From: CAWBOV01 sp963790525 | Lineage (GTDB): Bacteria; Actinomycetota; Actinomycetes; Mycobacteriales; Jatrophihabitantaceae | Assembly (NCBI GenBank): GCA_963790525.1 | Contig: CAWBOV010000004.1 | Coordinates: 620,001 to 684,000, forward strand | Direction: 5' to 3' | Length of the DNA stretch: 64,000 bases | Shown: positions 24,595-31,722 of the stretch, in pieces | How positions within the stretch are numbered: position 1 is the stretch's first letter | Layout: the number at the start of each line of letters is the position of its first letter | Notes under the pieces: model-generated | Told to the model about the DNA's origin: nothing | Database searches by the model: none | What the model saw: the letters and a program-made list of their open reading frames with translations, nothing else | Position numbers and translations under genes: made by a program

Positions 24595-25959
24595 GTGACC
24601 ACCTACTCCGTCATCAACCCGGCGACCGAGCAGCTCGTGCGCACCGTCGAGCTGCTCGACGTCGCCGAGACCGACGCGGCGATCGCCCGGGGGCGGGCCG
24701 CCTTCCCGGCGTGGAAGGCCGTCGCACCGGGTGACCGGGCGCGGCTGCTCCGGCGCTTCGCCGAGGCCGTCGACGCCGACAGGGAGAACCTCGCCCGCCT
24801 GGAGGTCGCAAACAGCGGCCACACGATCGGCAACGCCCGGTGGGAAGCCGGCAACGCCCGCGACGTCATCGCCTATTACTCCGCTTCGCCCGAGCGGCTG
24901 AGTGGCGCGCAGATCCCCGTCGCCGACGGCCTCGACGTGACCTTCCACGAGCCGCTCGGCGTCATCGGGGTGATCGTCCCGTGGAACTTCCCGATGCCGA
25001 TCGCGTCGTGGGGCTTCGCGCCCGCGCTCGCCGCAGGCAACGTCGTCGTCCTCAAACCGGCGGAGCTCACCCCGATGACCGCCATGCGCCTGGCCGAACT
25101 CGCGCTGCAGGCGGGGATCCCGGAAGGCGTCTTCCAGGTGCTGCCCGGCAAGGGGTCCGTCGTGGGGCAGCGCTTCGTCGACCATCCCGACGTCGCCAAG
25201 ATCGTGTTCACCGGCTCGACGGACGTGGGGAAGGGGATCATGGCCGGTTGCGCAGCGCTGGTGAAGCCCGTGACCCTCGAGCTCGGCGGAAAGTCCGCCA
25301 ACGTGATCTTTGCCGACTCCGATCTCGAGAAGGCCGCTGCCACGGCGCCTTATGGCGTGTTCGACAACGCCGGTCAGGACTGCTGCGCGCGTTCGCGCAT
25401 CCTCGTCGAGCGGGGTGCCTACGACCGCTTCATGGAGTTGCTCGAACCCGCCGTCAAGGGCGTCGTCGTCGGTGACCCGTCCGACGAGGCGACCGAGATG
25501 GGCCCGCTGATCAGCGCGGCCCAGCGCGACCGGGTGGCCGGTTACGTCCCGGACGGCGCGCCGGTCGCCTTCCGGGGAACCGCGCCCGAGGGCGCCGGCT
25601 TCTGGTTCCCGCCGACCGTCCTGACGCCCTCCGACCGTGCCGACCGGACCCTGCACGAGGAGATCTTCGGCCCGGTGGTGAGCGTGGTCGCCTTCGACGA
25701 CGAGGCCGACGCCGTCCGCCTGGCCAACGACAGCGACTTCGGCCTGTCGGGATCCATCTGGACGCGCGACGTGGGCAAGGCGATCCGGGTCAGCCGCGGC
25801 ATCGAGGCCGGCAACCTCTCCGTCAACTCGCACTCGTCGGTGCGCTACTGGACCCCGTTCGGCGGGTTCAAGCAGTCCGGTCTGGGGCGCGAGCTCGGCC
25901 CGGATGCACCGCTCGCCTTCACCGAGACCAAGAACGTCTTCATCTCCACAACTGTCTGA
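24595..25959 (+). CDS. Aldehyde dehydrogenase of the amine locus
   Basis: This is a 454-residue NAD(P)-dependent aldehyde dehydrogenase. It has PWNFPMPIASWGFAPALAAG, FTGSTDVGKGIMAGCA, the catalytic Glu in LELGGKSANVIF and the nucleophile Cys in NAGQDCCARSRIL. The C-terminal FGGFKQSGLGRELGPDAPLAF is typical of betaine/aminobutyraldehyde-type enzymes. GTG 24595 follows the ligase gene by 52 bases. In the deduced pathway it oxidises the gamma-glutamyl aldehyde to the acid before the hydrolase releases glutamate. Its partner is the SDR encoded next. Confidence 0.9.
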   Translation: MTTYSVINPATEQLVRTVELLDVAETDAAIARGRAAFPAWKAVAPGDRARLLRRFAEAVDADRENLARLEVANSGHTIGNARWEAGNARDVIAYYSASPERLSGAQIPVADGLDVTFHEPLGVIGVIVPWNFPMPIASWGFAPALAAGNVVVLKPAELTPMTAMRLAELALQAGIPEGVFQVLPGKGSVVGQRFVDHPDVAKIVFTGSTDVGKGIMAGCAALVKPVTLELGGKSANVIFADSDLEKAAATAPYGVFDNAGQDCCARSRILVERGAYDRFMELLEPAVKGVVVGDPSDEATEMGPLISAAQRDRVAGYVPDGAPVAFRGTAPEGAGFWFPPTVLTPSDRADRTLHEEIFGPVVSVVAFDDEADAVRLANDSDFGLSGSIWTRDVGKAIRVSRGIEAGNLSVNSHSSVRYWTPFGGFKQSGLGRELGPDAPLAFTETKNVFISTTV

Positions 25960-25999
25960 CCCACCCATCCCCAGCTCGTAGACGAAAGAGGAGCACTCC

Positions 26000-26767
26000 A
26001 TGGCAGGAAGGCTGGCCGGCAAGGTCGCCGTAGTGACGGGTTCGGCGAGCGGCATCGGCCTGGCGACGGCGAAGCGGTTCATCGACGAGGGCGCGAAGGT
26101 CGTGTGTGCCGACATCGACCCGGACGCCGGGGGCCGCGCGGCAGCCGAGATCGGCGGCACCTTCGCGGCGGTCGACGTCACCGACGAGTCCGCGGTGCAG
26201 GCGCTGTTCCAGACCGCGGTCGACACGTTCGGGGGGCTGGACATCGCCTTCAACAACGCCGGCATCTCCCCGCCCGACGACGACTCCATCCTGGACACGG
26301 GGCTGGACGCCTGGCGCCGGGTGCAGGAGGTCAACCTGACGTCGGTCTTCCTCTGCTGCAAGTACGCGATCCCGCACCTGCAGGCGCGGGGCGGGGGATC
26401 GATCATCAACACGGCGAGCTTCGTCGCGGTGATGGGGGCAGCCACGTCCCAGATCTCCTACACCGCGTCCAAGGGCGGCGTCCTGGCCATGACCCGCGAG
26501 ATGGGTGTCCAGTTCGCCCGCGAGGGCATCCGCGTGAACGCGCTCTGCCCCGGGCCGGTGAACACCCCGCTGTTGCAGGAGCTGTTCGCCAAGGACCCCG
26601 AGCGCGCGGCGCGGCGCATGGTGCACATCCCGATGGGACGCTTCGCCGAGGTCGACGAGATCGCCGGTGCCGTGCTGTTCCTGGCCAGTGACGACTCCTC
26701 GTTCATCACCGCGTCGACGTTCCTGGTCGACGGCGGTATCAGCGGCGCGTACGTCACTCCGCTGTAG
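26000..26767 (+). CDS. Short-chain dehydrogenase/reductase of the amine locus
   Basis: This 255-residue classical SDR has the cofactor loop VTGSASGIGLATA (about 13-25) with Asp at the end of strand 2 (CADIDPD), favouring NAD(H), NNAG at about 87-90, and the Ser...Tyr-x-x-x-Lys catalytic set in NTASFVAVMG and SYTASKG. AGAGGAG precedes the ATG. It takes the place that an amine oxidase (PuuB) holds in polyamine catabolism, so it probably oxidises the hydroxyl of a gamma-glutamyl amino alcohol to the aldehyde used by the preceding gene's product. That step is an inference from context. Confidence 0.87.
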   Translation: MAGRLAGKVAVVTGSASGIGLATAKRFIDEGAKVVCADIDPDAGGRAAAEIGGTFAAVDVTDESAVQALFQTAVDTFGGLDIAFNNAGISPPDDDSILDTGLDAWRRVQEVNLTSVFLCCKYAIPHLQARGGGSIINTASFVAVMGAATSQISYTASKGGVLAMTREMGVQFAREGIRVNALCPGPVNTPLLQELFAKDPERAARRMVHIPMGRFAEVDEIAGAVLFLASDDSSFITASTFLVDGGISGAYVTPL

Positions 26768-26845
26768 CTGGGCCCGCTCCCGCAACGGCGGCGGCTACCG
26801 TGGTGGGGCACACCGCCACCCGCGACGAGGGAGAACGCCACCACC

Positions 26846-28417
26846 ATGCGAGTCACCGGCCTGGGCCACGCCAGCGTGCTGATCGAGACCGAGTTCGGCA
26901 GCATCCTGACCGACCCCTGGGTGAATCCGGCCTTCTTCGGATCGTGGTTCCCGTTCCCCGACAACTCCGGGCTCGACTGGGACAGCCTCGGCCGCGCGGA
27001 CTACCTGTTCGTCTCGCATCTGCACCGTGATCACTACGATCCCGAGCATCTGGCGCGCTTCGTCGACAAGGACATCAAGGTCCTGCTGCCGGCCTATGCC
27101 ACGACCGAACTGCGGGACAGTCTCGCGGCGATCGGGTTCCACGACTTCATCGAGACGGTCTCGGGTGAGGTGCTGGACCTCGGCGGCCTCAAGGTGATGG
27201 TCCAGTCCCTGACCTCGCCGACGGACGGCCCGATCGGGGATTCATCGCTGTGGGTGTCCGACGGCACCACGACCCTGCTCAACCAGAACGACGCGCGCCC
27301 GTCGGACCTGTCGGCGTTCCTGGAACTCGGGCCGGTGAACCTGCACCTGCTGCAGTTCTCGGGCGCGATCTGGTTCCCGATGGTCTACGAGCTGCCGGAG
27401 CGGGCCAAGCAGGCACTCGGGCAGCAGAAGCGCGAGCGCCAGTTCGACCGCACCCTGCGCTACATCGACGACCTCGGTGCCGACTTCGTCTTCCCGATCG
27501 CCGGTCCGCCGTGCTTCCTCGACGAGGAGCTGTGGGATCTCAACGACATCGTCGACGACCCGGCGAACATCTTCCCGGACCAGATGATCTTCGAGTCCTG
27601 GATGAAGGAGCAGGGGCGCGACAACACCCGGGTGCTGCTGCCCGGCTCGGTGGCGGACTCCTCGGGCGCGGGCTGCCCGGTGACCCACTCGTTGGCGCCG
27701 GAGGAGATCGACGCGATCTTCTCCGACAAGGAGAGCTACCTGCGCTCCTACCAGGCCCGGCGGCAGCCGGCGGTCGAGGCGGAGAAGCTCACCTGGGCTC
27801 ACCCCGAGATCGACGTCCTGGCCGAGCTGCAGGCGTGGCTCAACCCGTTGCTGGACGAGGCCGACCTCATGAGCGAAGGCATCAACGGCGGCATCCGCTT
27901 CACCGCGGTCGACGCAGACAGGGGCGATATCGACCTGTGCGTGGACTTCGTGGCCCGCGAGGTGCGCGAGTACCGCGACGAGAAAGTGCGGTACGCGTTC
28001 ACGACGCGCCGGGCGTACCTGGAGCAGCTGATCGCCGACCACGAGATCGACTGGGTGAACAGCCTCTTCCTGTCCTGCCGGTTCTCCGCCAAGCGCATCG
28101 GCCCCTACAACGAGTTCATCTACACCTTCTTCAAGTGCCTGTCCGAGGAGCGCCTCCAGTACGCCGAGGGGTGGTACCGCAACCGCGACCACGACGACGA
28201 GGACATCACCCTCGACGGCTGGACGGTCCAGCGCCGCTGCCCGCACCTGCTGGCCGACCTGTCGCGGTTCGGCGCGATCGACGGCGACGTCCTCACCTGC
28301 CAGATGCACGGATGGAAGTGGCGCCTGACCGACGGCAAGTGCCTGAGCAGCGTGGGGCGAGACATCCGCAGCAGCCGCGCGGACCTTCCCGCCGGCGCCG
28401 GGCAGCCGGCGGTCTAG
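26846..28417 (+). CDS. Metallo-beta-lactamase-fold protein with C-terminal Rieske domain
   Basis: This 523-residue protein has an N-terminal metallo-beta-lactamase fold with SHLHRDHYDPEH (HxHxDH motif, about 58-69), an intermediate region and a C-terminal Rieske [2Fe-2S] domain with CPHLLADLSRF and CQMHGWKW supplying the Cys-His pairs. The organisation recalls CMP-N-acetylneuraminate hydroxylase-type proteins, and related uncharacterised Rieske proteins occur in mycobacteria (for example Rv3818). There is no signal peptide, so it is cytosolic. The substrate is unknown; an iron-dependent oxygenase or hydrolase is likely. The next gene begins directly after its stop codon. Confidence 0.85.
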   Translation: MRVTGLGHASVLIETEFGSILTDPWVNPAFFGSWFPFPDNSGLDWDSLGRADYLFVSHLHRDHYDPEHLARFVDKDIKVLLPAYATTELRDSLAAIGFHDFIETVSGEVLDLGGLKVMVQSLTSPTDGPIGDSSLWVSDGTTTLLNQNDARPSDLSAFLELGPVNLHLLQFSGAIWFPMVYELPERAKQALGQQKRERQFDRTLRYIDDLGADFVFPIAGPPCFLDEELWDLNDIVDDPANIFPDQMIFESWMKEQGRDNTRVLLPGSVADSSGAGCPVTHSLAPEEIDAIFSDKESYLRSYQARRQPAVEAEKLTWAHPEIDVLAELQAWLNPLLDEADLMSEGINGGIRFTAVDADRGDIDLCVDFVAREVREYRDEKVRYAFTTRRAYLEQLIADHEIDWVNSLFLSCRFSAKRIGPYNEFIYTFFKCLSEERLQYAEGWYRNRDHDDEDITLDGWTVQRRCPHLLADLSRFGAIDGDVLTCQMHGWKWRLTDGKCLSSVGRDIRSSRADLPAGAGQPAV

Positions 28418-29638
28418 ATGCCGGGCGAGCGCAGCCTCGACATCGTCGTCTTCGGTGCCACCGGATTCGTCGGGGCACTCGTCGCCGGTCACCTGGCCGC
28501 GCACGCTCCGGACGGTGTGCGGGTCGGGTTGGCCGGGCGCTCGGCGGACCGGCTCGCCGAGGTGCGCGATCGGCTCGGGGTCGAGTGGCCGGTGTTCGTC
28601 GTGGACTCCTCCGACGATCGCGCGCTGGCCGAACTGGCCGCGTCGACCCGGGTGGTGGCTACGACGGTGGGGCCCTACGTGCGGCACGGTCTTCCCCTCG
28701 TCGCCGCCTGCGCGGCGGCCGGGACGGACTGCGTCGACCTGACCGGCGAGGTGATCTTCGCCCGGCAGTGCATAGATTCCTTCGACGAGGCCGCACGGCG
28801 CACCGGGGCCCGGATCGTCAACTCCTGCGGGTTCGACTCGATCCCGTCCGATCTCGGTGTCCTGATCACCGCCGACCGGGCGCGCGAGGACGCGGCGGGC
28901 GACCTGCGCGACACCACACTGCTGGTGACGTCGATGCGCGGCGGGGTGAGCGGCGGGACCGTCGACTCCGTGCGGACCCAGCTCGCCGCGATGCGCGGCG
29001 ACAAGGCGGTGCGACGGTTGGTCGCCGACCCCTACGCGCTGAGCCCGGATCGGGCGCGGGAACCGGACTCCGGTTCCGAGCGGGACAGCATGGCCGTGCG
29101 GCACGACCGGGAGCTCGGTTGGACGGGGCCGTTCGTGATGGCCGGCTACAACACCCGCGTGGTCCGGCGCAGCAACGCGCTGCAGGACTGGGCCTACGGC
29201 CGCGGATTCCGCTATCAGGAGCGGATGGGCTTCGGAACCGGCCCGGTCGCCCCCGTCGCCGCGGGTCTGGTCACCGGCGCCCTCGGCGCGACCGTAGCCG
29301 GCCTGTCGCTGGCGCCGTCGCGGGCGGTGCTCGACCGGCTGCTGCCCAAACCGGGTGACGGCCCGAGCCCCGAGCAGCGCGCCAAGGGGCGTTTCCGGGT
29401 GGAGATCCACGCCGTGACCTCCTCGGGCGCCCGGTACGTCGGCACGGTCGCCGCCCACGGCGATCCGGGCTACGCCGCCACTGCCGTGATGATGGGCGAG
29501 TCGGCGCTGTGCCTGGTGCTGGAACGCGATCGGCTTCCCGAACGCGCCGGGATCCTGACGCCGGCGACCGGGCTCGGCCTGCCCCTCGTCGACCGGCTGC
29601 GCGCGCAGGGATTCGAGCTGAGCGTCTCACCAGTGTGA
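28418..29638 (+). CDS. Saccharopine-dehydrogenase-like oxidoreductase
   Basis: This 406-residue protein has the Rossmann loop VVFGATGFVGALVAGHLA (about 10-27), AGRSADRLAEV, and the segment TTVGPYVRHGLPLVAACAAAGTDCVDLTGEV that marks the saccharopine dehydrogenase-like/trans-acting enoyl reductase group (relatives Rv2449c and Rv2953 in M. tuberculosis). NSCGFDSIPSDLG is the second signature. The start codon directly follows the stop of the MBL-Rieske gene, so they are cotranscribed. It overlaps the RIO-kinase gene tail to tail by 12 bases. Mycobacterial relatives act in lipid synthesis; no such genes are adjacent here. Confidence 0.83.
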   Translation: MPGERSLDIVVFGATGFVGALVAGHLAAHAPDGVRVGLAGRSADRLAEVRDRLGVEWPVFVVDSSDDRALAELAASTRVVATTVGPYVRHGLPLVAACAAAGTDCVDLTGEVIFARQCIDSFDEAARRTGARIVNSCGFDSIPSDLGVLITADRAREDAAGDLRDTTLLVTSMRGGVSGGTVDSVRTQLAAMRGDKAVRRLVADPYALSPDRAREPDSGSERDSMAVRHDRELGWTGPFVMAGYNTRVVRRSNALQDWAYGRGFRYQERMGFGTGPVAPVAAGLVTGALGATVAGLSLAPSRAVLDRLLPKPGDGPSPEQRAKGRFRVEIHAVTSSGARYVGTVAAHGDPGYAATAVMMGESALCLVLERDRLPERAGILTPATGLGLPLVDRLRAQGFELSVSPV

Positions 29639-30463
29639 GATCGCCTCGGCGACGAGATCGCCGAACAGCTCGTCCTCGTCGGCCGCCGGGCAGCCGTGCC
29701 CGGCGAACCACCGGCAGACGTTGACGCAGTCGCGCCGCAGGAAGTCCTGGCCCTGCGGGTTGGTCACGATGTCGACGATCTGCGGCAGGTCGATCATCAC
29801 GATCCGGCCGTCGTGCACCAGCAGGTTGTAGGGCGAGAGATCGCCGTGCGCCCAGCCGGCGCGGGCGAGGATCGTCATGGCGTCGCGTGTCTGCTCGTAG
29901 AGCTCCGCGGCCTCGGCCACCGACGGGCGGAGCTGTGCCAGCCGCGGGGCGGCCTGGCCGTTGCCGTCGCCGATGAACTCCAGCATCACTTCTGTACCGA
30001 TCAGTTGCACCGGGTACGGCACGGGTGCGCCGCGCTTCCAGAGTGCCGACAAGGCCGCGAACTCGGCGGCGGCCCATTGCCCGGACAGCAGTTGCCGGCC
30101 GAACCCGGTGCGCCGTGCCATCGCCCGGTTCTCGCGGCTGCGCCGAACGCGGCGTCCCTCGAGATAGCCGGCGTCCCGCTGGAACAGCCGGTGCTCCGCA
30201 CTGCGGTACCGCTTGGCCGCCAGCAGGCTCGCCGCGCCGCCGGGTATCTCGCGCCGCACGAGGTGGACGTCGGCCTCCTTGCCCGTCTTCAGCACACCGA
30301 GCTCGGTGTCGATCGCGCGCGCGGCCGTGATCACCCAGTCGGGTCGCGGTGCCGGGCCGTGGGTGGCCACGTCCCAGGACGACCAGTTCGGCTCGTCGAT
30401 GGGTTCCGGGGCAGCGAGGTCGTGGTGCTGGTCGTACTCGTCGTGGTTGCCATGCAGTTGCAC
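29627..30463 (-). CDS. RIO-type atypical protein kinase
   Basis: This 278-residue RIO-family kinase has the ATP loop LKTGKEADVHLV (about 60), the Lys in LAAKRYRS, the catalytic loop WAHGDLSPYNLLVHDG and the metal-binding Asp in IVMIDLPQIVD. The region after about 245 (RRDCVNVCRWFAGHGC) is a Cys-containing tail. GTG 30463 was chosen because AGGAG lies 7 bases upstream and an earlier start would run through the tRNA. RIO kinases act in ribosome maturation in archaea and eukaryotes; the bacterial role is not settled. A possible 18-codon leader reading frame precedes it. Confidence 0.85.
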   Translation of the reverse strand: MQLHGNHDEYDQHHDLAAPEPIDEPNWSSWDVATHGPAPRPDWVITAARAIDTELGVLKTGKEADVHLVRREIPGGAASLLAAKRYRSAEHRLFQRDAGYLEGRRVRRSRENRAMARRTGFGRQLLSGQWAAAEFAALSALWKRGAPVPYPVQLIGTEVMLEFIGDGNGQAAPRLAQLRPSVAEAAELYEQTRDAMTILARAGWAHGDLSPYNLLVHDGRIVMIDLPQIVDIVTNPQGQDFLRRDCVNVCRWFAGHGCPAADEDELFGDLVAEAISHW

Positions 30464-30510
30464 GAAGGGCTCCTGGCGGGTCGAGGACGCACCCGCGGGC
30501 CGATCGTGGA

Positions 30511-30567
30511 TCAGGCGCAGGAGCGGAAGAGAGGCGATGACGTGGTGATGCCCGAAGGGACAGCCAT
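30511..30567 (-). CDS. Possible 18-residue leader peptide upstream of the RIO kinase
   Basis: ATG 30567 has a perfect AGGAGG seven bases upstream and opens an 18-codon frame, MAVPSGITTSSPLFRSCA, ending in TGA 47 bases before the kinase start. Its Shine-Dalgarno is stronger than that of any neighbour. It is in a different frame from the kinase. A coding leader that controls kinase translation is plausible, but no alternative RNA structures were worked out and conservation cannot be checked here. Confidence 0.4.
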   Translation of the reverse strand: MAVPSGITTSSPLFRSCA

Positions 30568-30679
30568 GATCGGTCCTCCTCTCCCTGGACCCGCCGGAGC
30601 GGGTGGTGCGTATCGACAGGGTGCGCCCGCGCCGGCGCCCCGGCAACCGATTTTCGCGTTCGGGCGCGGGACCACCCCG

Positions 30680-30755
30680 TGGTGGGGCCGGTGGGATTCG
30701 AACCCACACTGCAACGACCCTAAATCGTTTGCCTCTGCCGTTGGGCTACGGCCCC
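30680..30755 (-). tRNA. tRNA with UAG (Leu-type) anticodon on a class I body
   Basis: The minus strand folds into a canonical cloverleaf: 7-bp acceptor GGGGCCG/CGGCCCC, D arm GCC/GGC, anticodon stem AACGA/TCGTT with loop TTTAGGG, a 5-base variable loop (GCAGT), T arm GTGGG-TTCGAAT-CCCAC, discriminator A and encoded CCA. The anticodon reads UAG and would decode CUA, but leucine tRNAs are class II with a long variable arm, which this lacks. The anticodon loop, G37 and A73 are otherwise Leu-like. It precedes the RIO-kinase leader on the same strand. Confidence 0.75.
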
Positions 30756-30803
30756 GGAAGGGGTCAGGGTAGCCCCGCCGCTGCGCCGCGCGCTCAACGC
30801 GGC

Positions 30804-30857
30804 CGTCACATCTTCAGGCTGTCGCCAGACCGTCACATCTTCAGGCTGTCGCCAGAC
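30804..30857. repeat. 27-bp tandem duplication at the 3' end of the peroxiredoxin gene
   Basis: Two exact copies of a 27-base unit beginning CGTCACATCTTCAGGCTGTC lie at 30804-30830 and 30831-30857. The right copy contains the last codons and stop of the peroxiredoxin gene, and the left copy lies just beyond it, so the duplication leaves the protein unchanged. Confidence 0.9.
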
Positions 30858-31317
30858 CGAGATCCTTCAGCAGCTTCGCCACGTGCCCCGTCGCCTTGAC
30901 GTTGTACTGGGCCCGCTCGACCTTGCCGTCCGGATCCACGACGATCGTCGAGCGGATCACGCCGGTGACGGTCTTGCCGTACATGGTCTTCTCGCCGAAG
31001 GCACCGTAGGCGGTCAGCACCGCCCGGTCGGGGTCGCTGAGCAGCGGGAAGGTCAGACCCTCCTTCTCGGTGAAGCCGGCGAGCTTGGCCGGCTTGTCGG
31101 GAGAGATGCCGAGGACGGCGAACCCCGCGTCGTCGAACTCGGCGAGGTTGTCGCGGAAGTCGCACGCCTGCTTGGTGCAGCCGGGCGTGCCCGCGGCGGG
31201 GTAGAAGTAGACGACGACCCGCTTGCCGCGGTAGTCGTGCAGGGAGACGGCGCTGCCGCTCGCGTCGGTGAGGGTGAAGTCGGGCGCCGTGTCGCCCGTG
31301 CTCAGTCGTGGGGTCAT
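30841..31317 (-). CDS. bcp: Thioredoxin-dependent thiol peroxidase (peroxiredoxin Q/Bcp)
   Basis: Bcp reduces hydrogen peroxide and organic hydroperoxides with electrons from thioredoxin. The 158-residue protein begins near GDTAPDFTLTDASGSAVSL and carries the peroxidatic Cys in YPAAGTPGCTKQACDFRDN, with a second Cys five residues later that serves as the resolving residue in the atypical 2-Cys group. IRSTIVVDPDGKVE and the C-terminal helix complete the thioredoxin fold. ATG 31317 was chosen over a start seven codons upstream. The stop codon lies inside a 27-bp tandem duplication. The DUF3618 gene is divergent. Confidence 0.94.
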   Translation of the reverse strand: MTPRLSTGDTAPDFTLTDASGSAVSLHDYRGKRVVVYFYPAAGTPGCTKQACDFRDNLAEFDDAGFAVLGISPDKPAKLAGFTEKEGLTFPLLSDPDRAVLTAYGAFGEKTMYGKTVTGVIRSTIVVDPDGKVERAQYNVKATGHVAKLLKDLGLATA

Positions 31318-31421
31318 GGACGCCAACCTAGCGCGCACGGTGCTCTAAGCTCCCTCCTGTCCTGGGAACATCCGCACAGCAGCACGAGCGAGCGTTCGGT
31401 GAACGCCCGGAAGGAGATCGA

Positions 31422-31661
31422 GTGGCCGCCGAACGGAGCCCCGCCGACATCCAGCGCGAGATCGAGCAGGCCAGGATCGCGCTGGCCTCCTCTCTCGATC
31501 AGCTGGCGGAGCGAACCAGTCCGAAGCGGCTGGCCGCGTCGACGAAGGACAACCTGATCGCCAAGGCCACCTCGCCGCAGGGTCGTAAGGTCATCGCCCT
31601 CAGCGCGGCCGGAGTGGTGGCGCTGATCGCGCTGAGTCGCTGGCGGGCGCGGTCCAAGTAG
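31422..31661 (+). CDS. DUF3618 domain protein
   Basis: This 79-residue protein has a helical N-terminal half, SPADIQREIEQARIALASSLDQLAERTSPKR, which is the DUF3618 pattern, and a C-terminal membrane helix (about 55-72, KVIALSAAGVVALIALSRW) followed by basic residues. It is probably a small tail-anchored envelope protein. GTG 31422 follows GGAGA by a few bases. The family commonly lies beside bcp in actinobacteria, as here. No function is established. Confidence 0.85.
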   Translation: MAAERSPADIQREIEQARIALASSLDQLAERTSPKRLAASTKDNLIAKATSPQGRKVIALSAAGVVALIALSRWRARSK

Positions 31662-31690
31662 GGCGGCCACGGGTGGGCTTGCTACGGTAG

Positions 31691-31709
31691 GCAGGTAAGC
31701 CTCACCTAA
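31691..31709. promoter_or_regulatory. IdeR/DtxR-type iron box ahead of efeU
   Basis: Read on the minus strand, TTAGGTGAGGCTTACCTGC matches the 19-bp IdeR/DtxR consensus TTAGGTTAGGCTAACCTAA at about 15 positions. It ends 13 bases before the efeU start codon, so iron-loaded IdeR would block the promoter or early transcript. Confidence 0.8.
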
Positions 31710-31722
31710 TTTAAGGGCCGTG

